Origin: Accumulibacter sp.
Lineage (GTDB): Bacteria; Pseudomonadota; Gammaproteobacteria; Burkholderiales; Rhodocyclaceae
NCBI GenBank assembly: GCA_031264825.1
Contig: JAISDL010000144.1
Location: forward strand, 1 to 9,166
Length of the DNA: 9,166 bases
Reading direction: 5' to 3'
A program made the position numbers and the translations under genes. How positions within the stretch are numbered: position 1 is the stretch's first letter; each line of letters starts with the position of its first letter. Shown in pieces: positions 1-5,456 of this stretch. The notes beneath the pieces are model-generated. The model searched no databases and had not been told where the DNA came from. It was given only the letters and a program-made list of their open reading frames with translations.

Positions 1-71
1 TATCGTCTAGAGGCCTAGGACACAACCCTTTCACGGTTGGTACCGGGGTTCGAATCCCCGTGGGGACGCCA
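1..71 (+). tRNA. tRNA-Glu (anticodon TTC), 5' end cut by window edge
   Basis: The window opens inside a glutamate tRNA. Aligned to the canonical tRNA-Glu, the first visible base is about tRNA position 6, so roughly five acceptor bases are missing. The D-arm (GTCTAGAGGCCTAGGAC), an anticodon loop CTTTCAC containing TTC, and a T-arm with GGTTCGAATCC are all visible. The 3' acceptor strand TGGGGAC is at 61-67, followed by discriminator G and an encoded CCA at 69-71. It supplies Glu for GAA/GAG codons and is probably cotranscribed with the tRNA-Asp 66 bases downstream. Confidence 0.95.
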
Positions 72-81
72 GGATTTTTTT

Positions 82-95
82 GGCGCTTTTGCGCC
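82..95 (+). other. Short hairpin in tRNA-Glu/tRNA-Asp spacer
   Basis: GGCGC (82-86), loop TTTT, GCGCC (91-95) form a perfect 5-bp hairpin just after a T-run at 75-81. The T-run precedes the stem, so this is not a plus-strand terminator. It is more likely a structure in the spacer of the tRNA precursor, perhaps affecting processing. Confidence 0.4.
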
Positions 96-137
96 GGGGT
101 CGAAATCACGGCTTTGAGATCGTATTGCAGTCAGCGC

Positions 138-214
138 GGAGTGGTAGTTCAGTTGGTTAGAATACCGGCCTGTCACGTCGGGGGTCGCGGGTTCGAGTCC
201 CGTCCACTCCGCCA
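138..214 (+). tRNA. tRNA-Asp (anticodon GTC)
   Basis: Complete 77-nt aspartate tRNA including encoded CCA. The acceptor strand GGAGTGG (138-144) pairs with CCACTCC (204-210), followed by discriminator G and CCA at 212-214. The anticodon stem is CCGGC (165-169) with GTCGG (177-181) around loop CTGTCAC, which puts GTC at 172-174. The T-arm carries GGTTCGAGTCC. The Glu-Asp pairing and short spacer suggest one precursor transcript. Confidence 0.98.
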
Positions 215-256
215 ATTCTGCTCTTTTTCGGAAAATCCTGGCTTGTCCTCAGGGCC

Positions 257-285
257 TTGTCGCACCGGGGACGCCGCGCTATAAT
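257..285 (+). promoter_or_regulatory. Sigma70-type promoter of the rpsO-pnp operon
   Basis: TTGTCG at 257-262 and a perfect TATAAT at 280-285 are separated by exactly 17 bases. The start of transcription would fall near 292, giving a leader of about 100 nt before the rpsO ATG. It lies between tRNA-Asp and rpsO and is the best promoter in this part of the window. Confidence 0.8.
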
Positions 286-291
286 CCATCC

Positions 292-391
292 CCCTCGTTC
301 GCCGATAAATTCTTCATCCGGCGTTTTCATCAATCGGGCGCTTGCTCTATCAAACCGGGGCGGCGTCGTTTTTACAAGAAGAGAGTTTGAC
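292..391 (+). promoter_or_regulatory. rpsO 5' leader, candidate S15 autoregulatory RNA
   Basis: About 100 untranslated bases separate the predicted transcript start from rpsO. CGCCG (300-304) can pair with CGGCG (319-323) around a 14-base loop, and further GC-rich segments (337-363) could pair nearer the start codon. A purine-rich ribosome binding stretch (AAGAAGAGAG, 376-385) precedes the ATG. S15 is known to repress its own mRNA through leader structures in several bacterial groups. That this leader does so is inference; only the leader length and the hairpin are seen. Confidence 0.4.
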
Positions 392-661
392 ATGGCGATT
401 ACTGTCGCGCAAAAAGCACAGATTATGGCCGACTATCAGCGCGCAAGCGGTGATACCGGCTCTTCGGAAGTTCAGGTGGCCTTGTTGACCGCCCGCATCA
501 ATGACCTGACCGCGCATTTCAAAGTGCATGCCAAGGACCACCATTCGCGCCGCGGACTGCTGCGCATGGTGAGCCGCCGTCGTAAATTGCTCGACTATTT
601 GAAGCGCACGAACGTCGATTCGTATCGCGCGCTGATTCAACGCCTCGGCCTGCGCAAGTGA
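392..661 (+). CDS. rpsO: 30S ribosomal protein S15
   Basis: Encodes 89 residues, the usual S15 length, starting MAITVAQKAQ and ending RLGLRK. S15 is a primary 16S rRNA-binding protein of the small-subunit central domain, contacting helices 20-22, and forms intersubunit bridge B4. The family signature is plain: GDTGSSEVQVALLTARI near residues 17-33, HFKVHAKDHHSRRGLL in the middle and a basic RRRKLLDYLKR segment. The ATG at 392 is chosen over the in-frame ATG at 257 because homologues begin here, a good ribosome site precedes it, and 257 lies on the promoter. pnp follows on the same strand 159 bases later. Confidence 0.98.
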   Translation: MAITVAQKAQIMADYQRASGDTGSSEVQVALLTARINDLTAHFKVHAKDHHSRRGLLRMVSRRRKLLDYLKRTNVDSYRALIQRLGLRK

Positions 662-716
662 CGCCGGCGCCGAACCGCGGCGCGGTCGGAATGCAAGCAA
701 ATAGAATGGACACGCA

Positions 717-750
717 GCGACCTCTCCGCAAGGGAGAAGGTCGCTGTTTG
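717..750 (+). terminator. rpsO-pnp intergenic hairpin (attenuator or RNase III site)
   Basis: GCGACCT + CTCC (717-727) pairs with GGAG and AGGTCGC (733-744) to make an 11-bp stem with one bulged A and a GCAAG loop. A T-rich stretch (TGTTTGCGTTTTGTTC) follows. In Escherichia coli the same interval carries a partial terminator for rpsO and an RNase III-cleaved stem used in PNPase autoregulation. This hairpin sits in the matching place, but the T-tract is interrupted, so readthrough into pnp is expected. Confidence 0.55.
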
Positions 751-820
751 CGTTTTGTTCGGGCGGCGCGTCCGTCCGTACAGGACCGACTTACAGACTG
801 AATCATTGAGAGAGGATAAA

Positions 821-2947
821 ATGCCTATCACAGCCAAAAAGAAAACATTTGCCTACGGCGCGCGCCAAGTGACGCTTGAAACGGGAGAAATCGCCCGTCA
901 GGCCGACGGTGCCGTGCTCGTCTCGATGGACGAGACCGTCGTGCTCGTCTCCGTCGTCGGCAACAAGTCGCCCAAACCGGGGCAGGATTTTTTCCCGCTG
1001 ACCGTCGATTACGTCGAAAAGACCTACGCGGCCGGCAAGATTCCCGGCGGCTTTTTCAAACGCGAAGGCCGGCCTTCCGAAAAGGAAATCCTGACGTCCC
1101 GCTTGATCGACCGTCCGATACGCCCCCTGTTTCCCGACGGACTCTATAACGAAGTCCAGGTCGTCGCGATGGTCGTCTCGGTCAATCCCGAAGTCGACCC
1201 GGACATCCCCGCGCTGATCGGCGCGTCCGCCGCGCTGGCGCTTTCGGGGATCCCGTTCAACGGCCCGATCGGTGCGGCGCGCGTCGGATACATCGACGGG
1301 AATTACGTGCTGAACCCGACGCTGTCGCAGTTGAAGACCACCAGCCGTCTGGACCTCGTCGTCGCCGGAACGCGCGACGCCGTCCTGATGGTCGAATCCG
1401 AAGCCGACATTCTTCCCGAAGACGTCATGCTCGGCGCGGTCGTTTTCGGCCACGAGCAGATGCAGACGGCGATCGACGCGATCAACGAACTCGTCGACGA
1501 AGCCGGGAAACCCGAATGGGACTGGTCGCCCGAACCGAAGAACGAAGCCCTGATCGCGCGTTTGAACGCGCTCGTCGAAGCGGATATCCGCGAAGCTTTC
1601 CATATCACGGGCAAACAGGCGCGTACGCAACGCCTCAAAGAGATTTCGGAAAAAGCCGTCGCGGAACTGCTCGCGGAAGAAGCCGAGACCGACGCGGTCA
1701 AGATTCGGAACATGATTTTCGACGTCGAGTCGCGCGTCGTGCGCGGTCGCATTCTGGCCGGCGAACCGCGAATCGACGGGCGCGACACGCGCACCGTCCG
1801 TCCAATCGCGATCCGGTCGGGCGTCTTGCCGCGCGCCCACGGGTCGGCGCTCTTTACGCGCGGGGAAACGCAAGCGCTCGTCACCGCGACGCTCGGTACG
1901 GGACGCGACGAGCAGATCATCGACGCGCTGACCGGCGAGTACCGCGACCGCTTCATGCTTCATTACAACTTCCCGCCTTACGCGACCGGCGAATGCGGGC
2001 GCATCGGTTCGCCGAAGCGCCGTGAGATCGGCCACGGGCGGCTCGCCAAGCGCGCCGTCGCCGCCGTCCTTCCCAAACCCGAAGATTTCTCCTACACGCT
2101 GCGCGTCGTTTCCGAAATCACCGAGTCGAACGGTTCAAGCTCGATGGCGTCGGTCTGCGGCGCCTCGCTGGCGCTGATGGACGCGGGCGTACCGACCAAG
2201 TCGCACGTGGCGGGCATCGCGATGGGTCTGATCAAGGAGGGCAACTGCTTCGCCGTCCTCACCGACATCTTGGGCGACGAGGACCATCTGGGCGATATGG
2301 ACTTCAAGGTCGCGGGGACCGATACCGGCGTCACCGCCCTCCAGATGGACATCAAGATTCAGGGGATCACCAAGGAGATCATGCAGGTTGCCCTCGCGCA
2401 GGCCAGAGAAGCGCGCCTTCTGATCCTCGAACGGATGCGGCAGTCGATTTCGAGCCATCGTGAAGAAGTCTCGGCGTACGCGCCGCGTCTTTACACGATG
2501 AAGATCAACCCCGAAAAGATCCGCGACGTGATCGGCAAGGGCGGCTCGGTCATCCGCGCGATCACCGAGGAAACCGGGACGACGATAGACATCAAGGAAG
2601 ACGGAACGATCACGATCGCCTCCGTCAACAGCGAGGCGGCCGATGCGGCACGGGCGCGCATCGAGGCGATCACCGCCGACGTCGAAGTCGGCAAAGTCTA
2701 CGAAGGCACGGTGTTGAAGCTGCTCGATTTCGGCGCCATCGTCAGCATCCTGCCGGGTCGGGACGGACTCCTGCATATCTCGCAGATCGCCAATGAGCGC
2801 GTAAACGCGGTTTCCGACTACCTCAAGGAAGGCCAAAAAGTCCGCGTCAAGGTGCTCGAAGCCGATGAAAAAGGGCGTGTGCGCCTGTCGATGAAGGCAC
2901 TTGCAGCCGAAGAAAAGGCCGCCGCCGCCGCCAAGCACGGAGAGTAG
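821..2947 (+). CDS. pnp: Polyribonucleotide nucleotidyltransferase (PNPase)
   Basis: Encodes 708 residues, close to the E. coli 711. PNPase degrades RNA 3'-to-5' by phosphorolysis, releasing nucleoside diphosphates, as a trimeric ring and often as part of the degradosome. Domains in order: first RNase PH core (about 10-220), all-helical linker (about 240-315), second RNase PH core (about 325-550), KH domain with IGKGG at 571-575, and an S1 domain from about 623 with GRDGLLHISQI. The catalytic region is intact: GSSSMAS around 438-444 and GDEDHLGDMDFKVAG carrying the conserved aspartates. The tail is lysine/alanine rich and ends KHGE. The start MPITAKKKTFAYG follows AGAGAGGA at about -10. An in-frame ATG at 755 lies in the hairpin-adjacent leader and is unlikely. 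Confidence 0.98.
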   Translation: MPITAKKKTFAYGARQVTLETGEIARQADGAVLVSMDETVVLVSVVGNKSPKPGQDFFPLTVDYVEKTYAAGKIPGGFFKREGRPSEKEILTSRLIDRPIRPLFPDGLYNEVQVVAMVVSVNPEVDPDIPALIGASAALALSGIPFNGPIGAARVGYIDGNYVLNPTLSQLKTTSRLDLVVAGTRDAVLMVESEADILPEDVMLGAVVFGHEQMQTAIDAINELVDEAGKPEWDWSPEPKNEALIARLNALVEADIREAFHITGKQARTQRLKEISEKAVAELLAEEAETDAVKIRNMIFDVESRVVRGRILAGEPRIDGRDTRTVRPIAIRSGVLPRAHGSALFTRGETQALVTATLGTGRDEQIIDALTGEYRDRFMLHYNFPPYATGECGRIGSPKRREIGHGRLAKRAVAAVLPKPEDFSYTLRVVSEITESNGSSSMASVCGASLALMDAGVPTKSHVAGIAMGLIKEGNCFAVLTDILGDEDHLGDMDFKVAGTDTGVTALQMDIKIQGITKEIMQVALAQAREARLLILERMRQSISSHREEVSAYAPRLYTMKINPEKIRDVIGKGGSVIRAITEETGTTIDIKEDGTITIASVNSEAADAARARIEAITADVEVGKVYEGTVLKLLDFGAIVSILPGRDGLLHISQIANERVNAVSDYLKEGQKVRVKVLEADEKGRVRLSMKALAAEEKAAAAAKHGE

Positions 2948-3000
2948 TACGGCGCATAAGCACGGCAAAGCCACGAAAAAAGGACGCGAAAGCGGCCTCG

Positions 3001-3125
3001 TCAGGTATCAGGAGACAGGTATCAGGAATCAGATCAGTGAGCGGCGGCTTCGCCGCCGGAGAAAGAGCTTTGAAACACCGATCGGTTTTTATCTGTCTCC
3101 CGTCTCCTGACATCTGATCCCTGAA
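3001..3125 (+). repeat. Heptad-rich dispersed repeat, copy A
   Basis: This copy starts with TCAGGTATCAGGAGACAG and then shows further 7-base units of the TCAGGTA/TCAGGAG/ACAGGTA/TCAGGAA type. A strong hairpin, GGCGGC-TT-CGCCGCC-like, occupies 3042-3057. The ACCGATCGGTTTTTATC segment follows at 3077-3093, then heptads of the opposite sense (CTGTCTC CCGTCTC CTGACAT CTGATCC CTGA, 3093-3124). The same parts in the same order occur in reverse complement at 3267-3383. No coding sense was found. Similar degenerate heptanucleotide repeats are widespread in intergenic regions of several bacterial groups. Confidence 0.75.
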
Positions 3126-3138
3126 ACCCACCCCCGAC

Positions 3139-3205
3139 CCCTCCCTTGTCAGGGAGGGGGGATCAAAGCTCCCTCCCCTGACAAGGGGAGGGATGGGGAG
3201 GGGTT
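3139..3205. repeat. C/G-rich palindromic repeat between the two heptad elements
   Basis: Arm 1 (3139-3160, CCCTCCCTTGTCAGGGAGGG core) and arm 2 (3169-3192, CCCTCCCCTGACAAGGGGAG core) are near-perfect reverse complements separated by ATCAAAG. Each arm also contains a smaller inverted repeat around TTGTCAGGG or CCCTGACAA. The block is flanked by CCACCCCCGACC and ATGGGGAGGGG, which extend the complementarity. It looks like a REP/MITE-type noncoding element. It could fold strongly in RNA and might end pnp transcripts on one strand and dksA transcripts on the other. Confidence 0.7.
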
Positions 3206-3266
3206 TTACTGAAAACTGGTCACGAAGCCCGCATAGGTCGGGCTGTGGGCATTGCTACGCCCAAGG

Positions 3267-3383
3267 ATCAGAGGGCAGGTATCCGTGTTCAGATGAACAC
3301 CGATCGGGTTATCAAAGATTCTCTCCGGCGGCGAAGCCGCCGCGTGCTGATCTGTCTCCTGTCCTCTGTCTCCTGATACCTGA
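3267..3383 (-). repeat. Heptad-rich dispersed repeat, copy B (inverted relative to copy A)
   Basis: Read on the minus strand, this begins TCAGGTATCAGGAGACAG, identical over 18 bases to the start of copy A. It then gives heptads, the GGCGGCTTCGCCGCC hairpin (3328-3342), an AAAGA..CTTTGA segment, CGATCGG and degenerate heptads ending at 3267. Copies A and B therefore form a long imperfect inverted repeat with about 140 bases between them. The copy begins 13 bases past the dksA stop and would be the 3' untranslated part of the dksA transcript. Confidence 0.75.
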
Positions 3384-3394
3384 GGCCGAAGGCC
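3384..3394 (-). terminator. Weak hairpin just after dksA
   Basis: On the minus strand GGCC-TTC-GGCC follows the dksA stop by a few bases. There is no T-tract behind it, so it is at best part of a structured 3' end together with the repeat that follows. Low confidence as an intrinsic terminator. Confidence 0.25.
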
Positions 3395-3396
3395 GT

Positions 3397-3828
3397 CTAT
3401 TTCGCGACCTGGCGTTCGCGGACCTCTTCGAGCGTTTTGCAATCGATGCACAGGCTCGCCGTGGGTCGCGCTTCGAGGCGCTTGATCCCGATCTCGATAC
3501 CGCAACCCGAGCAATACCCGTATTCCTTGCTGTCGATCTTGCCGATCGTGTCGTCGATTTTCTTGATCAGTTTGCGTTCGCGGTCGCGGTTTCGCAACTC
3601 GATGGCGATATCCGTCTCCTGGCTCGCCCGGTCGTTCGGATCGGCAAAGACCGTCGCTTCATCCTGCATCGTATGAACCGTGCGCTTGATGTCGTTCATC
3701 AAGTCTTTCTTGATCGATTCAAGGATGGAACGGAAGTGGGCAAGCTGGCGATCACTCATGTACTCCTCGCCCTTTTTTGGGACGTAGGGTACGAATTGTC
3801 TCGTTAGCGGTTCGTCTGTGTTCTTCAT
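3397..3828 (-). CDS. dksA: RNA polymerase-binding transcription factor DksA
   Basis: Encodes 143 residues (E. coli 151). DksA enters the secondary channel of RNA polymerase and, with ppGpp, represses stable-RNA promoters and activates amino-acid synthesis promoters. The coiled coil spans roughly 25-95. Its tip carries DPNDRAS with the functional Asp66 and Ala68 in place. The zinc finger is complete: Cys106, Cys109, Cys127 and Cys130 in YGYCSGCG...LCIDCK, so this is a canonical four-cysteine DksA. The start MKNTDEPL is chosen because the N-terminal tail before KKGEEYM is typical, although its ribosome site is weak. A stronger one (GAGGAG) precedes Met24. It is transcribed toward pnp from a probable promoter at 3860-3890. 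Confidence 0.97.
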   Translation of the reverse strand: MKNTDEPLTRQFVPYVPKKGEEYMSDRQLAHFRSILESIKKDLMNDIKRTVHTMQDEATVFADPNDRASQETDIAIELRNRDRERKLIKKIDDTIGKIDSKEYGYCSGCGIEIGIKRLEARPTASLCIDCKTLEEVRERQVAK

Positions 3829-3859
3829 CAGGAATATCCGGCTCAGCGATGGTCAGCGA

Positions 3860-3890
3860 AATATAGCATGTTTTGGGACTTTTCCGACAA
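3860..3890 (-). promoter_or_regulatory. Probable dksA promoter (extended -10)
   Basis: On the minus strand TGC-TATATT (3868-3860) is an extended -10 element, with TTGTCG (3890-3885) 19 bases upstream as a weak, long-spaced -35. The predicted start near 3853 gives a ~25-nt leader to the dksA ATG at 3828. Confidence 0.5.
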
Positions 3891-4142
3891 GGATGCCGGA
3901 CACGATGCAAGACGCGGGAGAAGCCCCGCGATTCCCGCGGCGGATTATCCCCCGATGGAAGGTCATTTTCAACCGAAAAACCGACCCTCTTGTCCGTCCC
4001 GATAAAATCCGCGCCTCGCTGGTTTTCGCTGGAAGACACGGAAACGCGGCGTCGGTCTCGCGGCGCGCGTTCTCCAGTGGCGGCGTTTCGTTTCTCCAGA
4101 AAACGAAATAAATATCATTCAAGAAATCCCCGCGCAAATATC
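3891..4142. other. Gene-poor interval between dksA promoter and accessory genes
   Basis: I see no credible gene on either strand. Open frames here lack ribosome sites, recognisable motifs and protein-like composition. The one structural feature is an inverted repeat CGCGGGA (3913-3919) / TCCCGCG (3933-3939) around a 13-base loop. The interval may be decayed sequence at the edge of an insertion. Confidence 0.5.
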
Positions 4143-4171
4143 TTTCTGAGTCAGCCGCGGTGTGATAGAAT
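4143..4171 (+). promoter_or_regulatory. Candidate promoter for the EexN-DUF2247 pair
   Basis: TGA-TAGAAT (4163-4171) is a good extended -10. TTTCTG at 4143-4148, 17 bases upstream, is only a weak -35. Transcription from about 4178 would leave a ~145-nt leader holding a small hairpin, GCCG-AAC-CGGC with flanking CCC/GGG, near 4226-4243. An alternative start lies in the AT-rich TATATT region at 4299-4304, nearer the gene, but without a well-spaced -35. Confidence 0.4.
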
Positions 4172-4322
4172 GCTTTTCAGATAAAAAGATTCCGCAGCCA
4201 TGATATTGAAGAATCCGTAACGCACCCTGCCGAACCGGCGGGAGAAGGTAATCGGCATGGAATCCCCGCATGACACATGCTTGCAAGTTGTTGATTTTTA
4301 TATTTTTCATGAAAGGATTGAA

Positions 4323-4565
4323 ATGAAACGCACAAACAAGGTCTTGCTGGCAACGATCCTCACTCTAACGACAAGTACCCTGATCGGCTGCGGAGAGGAA
4401 GTGCACACGGTCGATTGGTACACGGAACACAAGGCGGAACGTCAAGAGCGGATCGCCCAATGCGACAACAATCCCGGCAAACTGGACGCCACGCCGAACT
4501 GTATCAATGCAAGAGAAAGTTTGGGTCGGTATTCGATTCACGGCCCGATGCCCAAAGGATGGTGA
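4323..4565 (+). CDS. EexN/TrbK-type entry-exclusion lipoprotein
   Basis: Encodes an 80-residue predicted lipoprotein. A basic start (MKRTNK) and hydrophobic stretch lead to the lipobox LIGC with lipidated Cys23; the +2 residue is Gly. The mature part carries the family pattern VDWYTEH...AQCDNNPGKLDATPNCINA, with Cys47 and Cys60 that may pair in the periplasm. Proteins of this type sit in the cell envelope of plasmid-bearing cells and reduce uptake of a related conjugative plasmid. They normally lie inside type IV secretion (trb/vir-like) operons. No other conjugation gene is visible here, so this is an orphan. The start at 4323 follows AAAGGA at 4313-4317. The DUF2247-like gene begins 21 bases after the stop. 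Family assignment is from motif memory, not a search. Confidence 0.8.
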   Translation: MKRTNKVLLATILTLTTSTLIGCGEEVHTVDWYTEHKAERQERIAQCDNNPGKLDATPNCINARESLGRYSIHGPMPKGW

Positions 4566-4586
4566 ATCATGTGAAGGATAATTTCT

Positions 4587-5081
4587 ATGATGTCCGCTTT
4601 CGATGTCATGAAGGAAATCAATCTGTTGGACTGGAATACCTTGCTCGTTGGTTTGGAGCGTGGATGGTGTGAGAAAAAAAGCCTGATCGATTTTTCGGAG
4701 ATCGTTTTCGCGCGCGTTTCCGGTGAAATCGACGGCGACTTGCTTACGATGGTTCTGGGTGAGAGCGTCTCTGATGATGAACTGATTTCTACAGGCTTAC
4801 GCTACCTTGAGACTTGCGGACAAGCCATGTCGCAAGATAAAAAAAACGAAGCGATAGAAAAGTGGCGATTCGCACATCTTTCCTCGCTCTTGCAAAGTGA
4901 AAACTCAGACGAGGAAAAAATTGCAGTGCTTCAAGAACTATACGCTGAGTTCGGTTTCCCTGAAGATATGGCTTCTTGCAGCATCTACAGCAGGGATCAA
5001 ATTGACCCATTGCTTGCGGCTGCCAGAGTTGCCGAAGACCTTTCTCGACGTTTTCTATCCGCCTCTCCTGACGTCAAATAA
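4587..5081 (+). CDS. DUF2247-like protein, possible immunity-type protein
   Basis: Encodes 164 residues, acidic, with no signal peptide or membrane segment, so cytoplasmic. The N-terminal LLDWNTLLVGLERGW followed by a helix (KSLIDFSEIVF) and the later LQELYAEFGFPEDM resemble the DUF2247 family, about this size and all-helical in appearance. The molecular function of that family is not established to my knowledge. Compact, acidic, single-domain proteins of this kind are often immunity proteins in toxin loci, but no partner toxin is visible here. GAAGGA (4573-4578) lies 8 bases before the ATG at 4587; a second ATG follows directly. It is probably cotranscribed with the upstream lipoprotein gene. 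Base use is clearly more AT-rich than in the flanking housekeeping genes, consistent with acquisition by transfer. Confidence 0.65.
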   Translation: MMSAFDVMKEINLLDWNTLLVGLERGWCEKKSLIDFSEIVFARVSGEIDGDLLTMVLGESVSDDELISTGLRYLETCGQAMSQDKKNEAIEKWRFAHLSSLLQSENSDEEKIAVLQELYAEFGFPEDMASCSIYSRDQIDPLLAAARVAEDLSRRFLSASPDVK

Positions 5082-5133
5082 ATAAAACTGACGGCTTCTA
5101 TTTCGCGCCCGGAATCCTCCGCCTCGATAGTGC

Positions 5134-5162
5134 TTGACGAGCCTTTCCGAGAGGCTTATAAA
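5134..5162 (+). promoter_or_regulatory. Antitoxin promoter with palindrome in the spacer
   Basis: TTGACG (5134-5139) and TATAAA (5157-5162) are 17 bases apart, a near-consensus sigma70 promoter. The spacer is bounded by the inverted repeat AGCCT (5140-5144) / AGGCT (5152-5156). A protein bound there would block RNA polymerase, and many AbrB/MazE-type antitoxins repress their own promoter. The promoter is seen; operator function is inferred. Confidence 0.7.
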
Positions 5163-5175
5163 GAAAACAAAGAAT

Positions 5176-5191
5176 CTCAAGAATTTTTGAG
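5176..5191 (+). promoter_or_regulatory. Second palindrome overlapping the antitoxin ribosome site
   Basis: CTCAA (5176-5180) and TTGAG (5187-5191) are perfect inverted repeats with 6 bases between. The right arm overlaps the start of the Shine-Dalgarno GAGGAG at 5189-5194. It could be a second operator or a small hairpin partly hiding the ribosome site. Confidence 0.4.
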
Positions 5192-5199
5192 GAGATGCC

Positions 5200-5454
5200 A
5201 TGAATCTGGCAAAAGTATCCGCAAACGGTCAAGTGACGGTTCCGGTCGAAATCCGCAGACGGCTGCAACTCAAGGAAGGTGATAAATTGCTGTTCATCGA
5301 ACGCGATGGGCGGATTGTGATCGACAACGCTTCCGCCACGGCGATTCTCCGGGCGCAAGACGCCTTTCTGGGAGCCGCTGGGGATTTCGGCGTTTCCAGC
5401 GTGGATGATGTACAAAATCTGGTGGATGAAGTCCGCTACGCGGCAGGCAAATAA
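5200..5454 (+). CDS. AbrB/MazE-family (SpoVT-AbrB fold) antitoxin
   Basis: Encodes 84 residues. Residues 1-45 form the swapped-hairpin DNA-binding domain: VSANGQVTVPVEIRRRLQLKEGDKLLFIERDGRIVI matches the family pattern of a GQVTxP turn, a short helix and a GD-beta strand. Residues 46-84 form a tail that in type II systems wraps the toxin. The start is well set by GAGGAG six bases upstream. In VapBC-like pairs a PIN-domain RNase gene follows at once. Here an ATG lies 3 bases past the stop, but its frame soon breaks down (next entry), so the antitoxin appears to have lost its toxin. It probably represses its own promoter (5134-5162). Confidence 0.9.
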   Translation: MNLAKVSANGQVTVPVEIRRRLQLKEGDKLLFIERDGRIVIDNASATAILRAQDAFLGAAGDFGVSSVDDVQNLVDEVRYAAGK

Positions 5455-5456
5455 TC

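Noticed and set aside
702..707. TAGAAT as a second promoter for pnp
   Set aside because: No acceptable -35 lies 16-18 bases upstream, and the site is inside the rpsO-pnp leader next to the hairpin.
803..2035. 410-codon open frame on the minus strand opposite pnp
   Set aside because: It is the complement of an unmistakable PNPase gene. Its product is an Arg/Asp/Phe-rich low-information sequence, as expected from GC-rich codon usage, with no ribosome site or motif.
3041..3058. GGCGGC..GCCGCC hairpin as pnp terminator
   Set aside because: The stem is strong, but the following bases are GGAGAAAGAG rather than a T-tract, and the same hairpin is an internal part of both repeat copies.
3001..3390. 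CRISPR array
   Set aside because: Units are 7-base degenerate heptads and inverted copies, with no constant direct repeats alternating with unique spacers and no cas gene.
3193..3807. 204-codon plus-strand frame opposite dksA and through the repeats
   Set aside because: Overlaps a canonical DksA on the other strand, and its first part is translated repeat sequence.
3818..4310. Several ~60-100-codon frames in the dksA/eexN gap
   Set aside because: They overlap each other on both strands, lack ribosome sites and have no protein-like motif.
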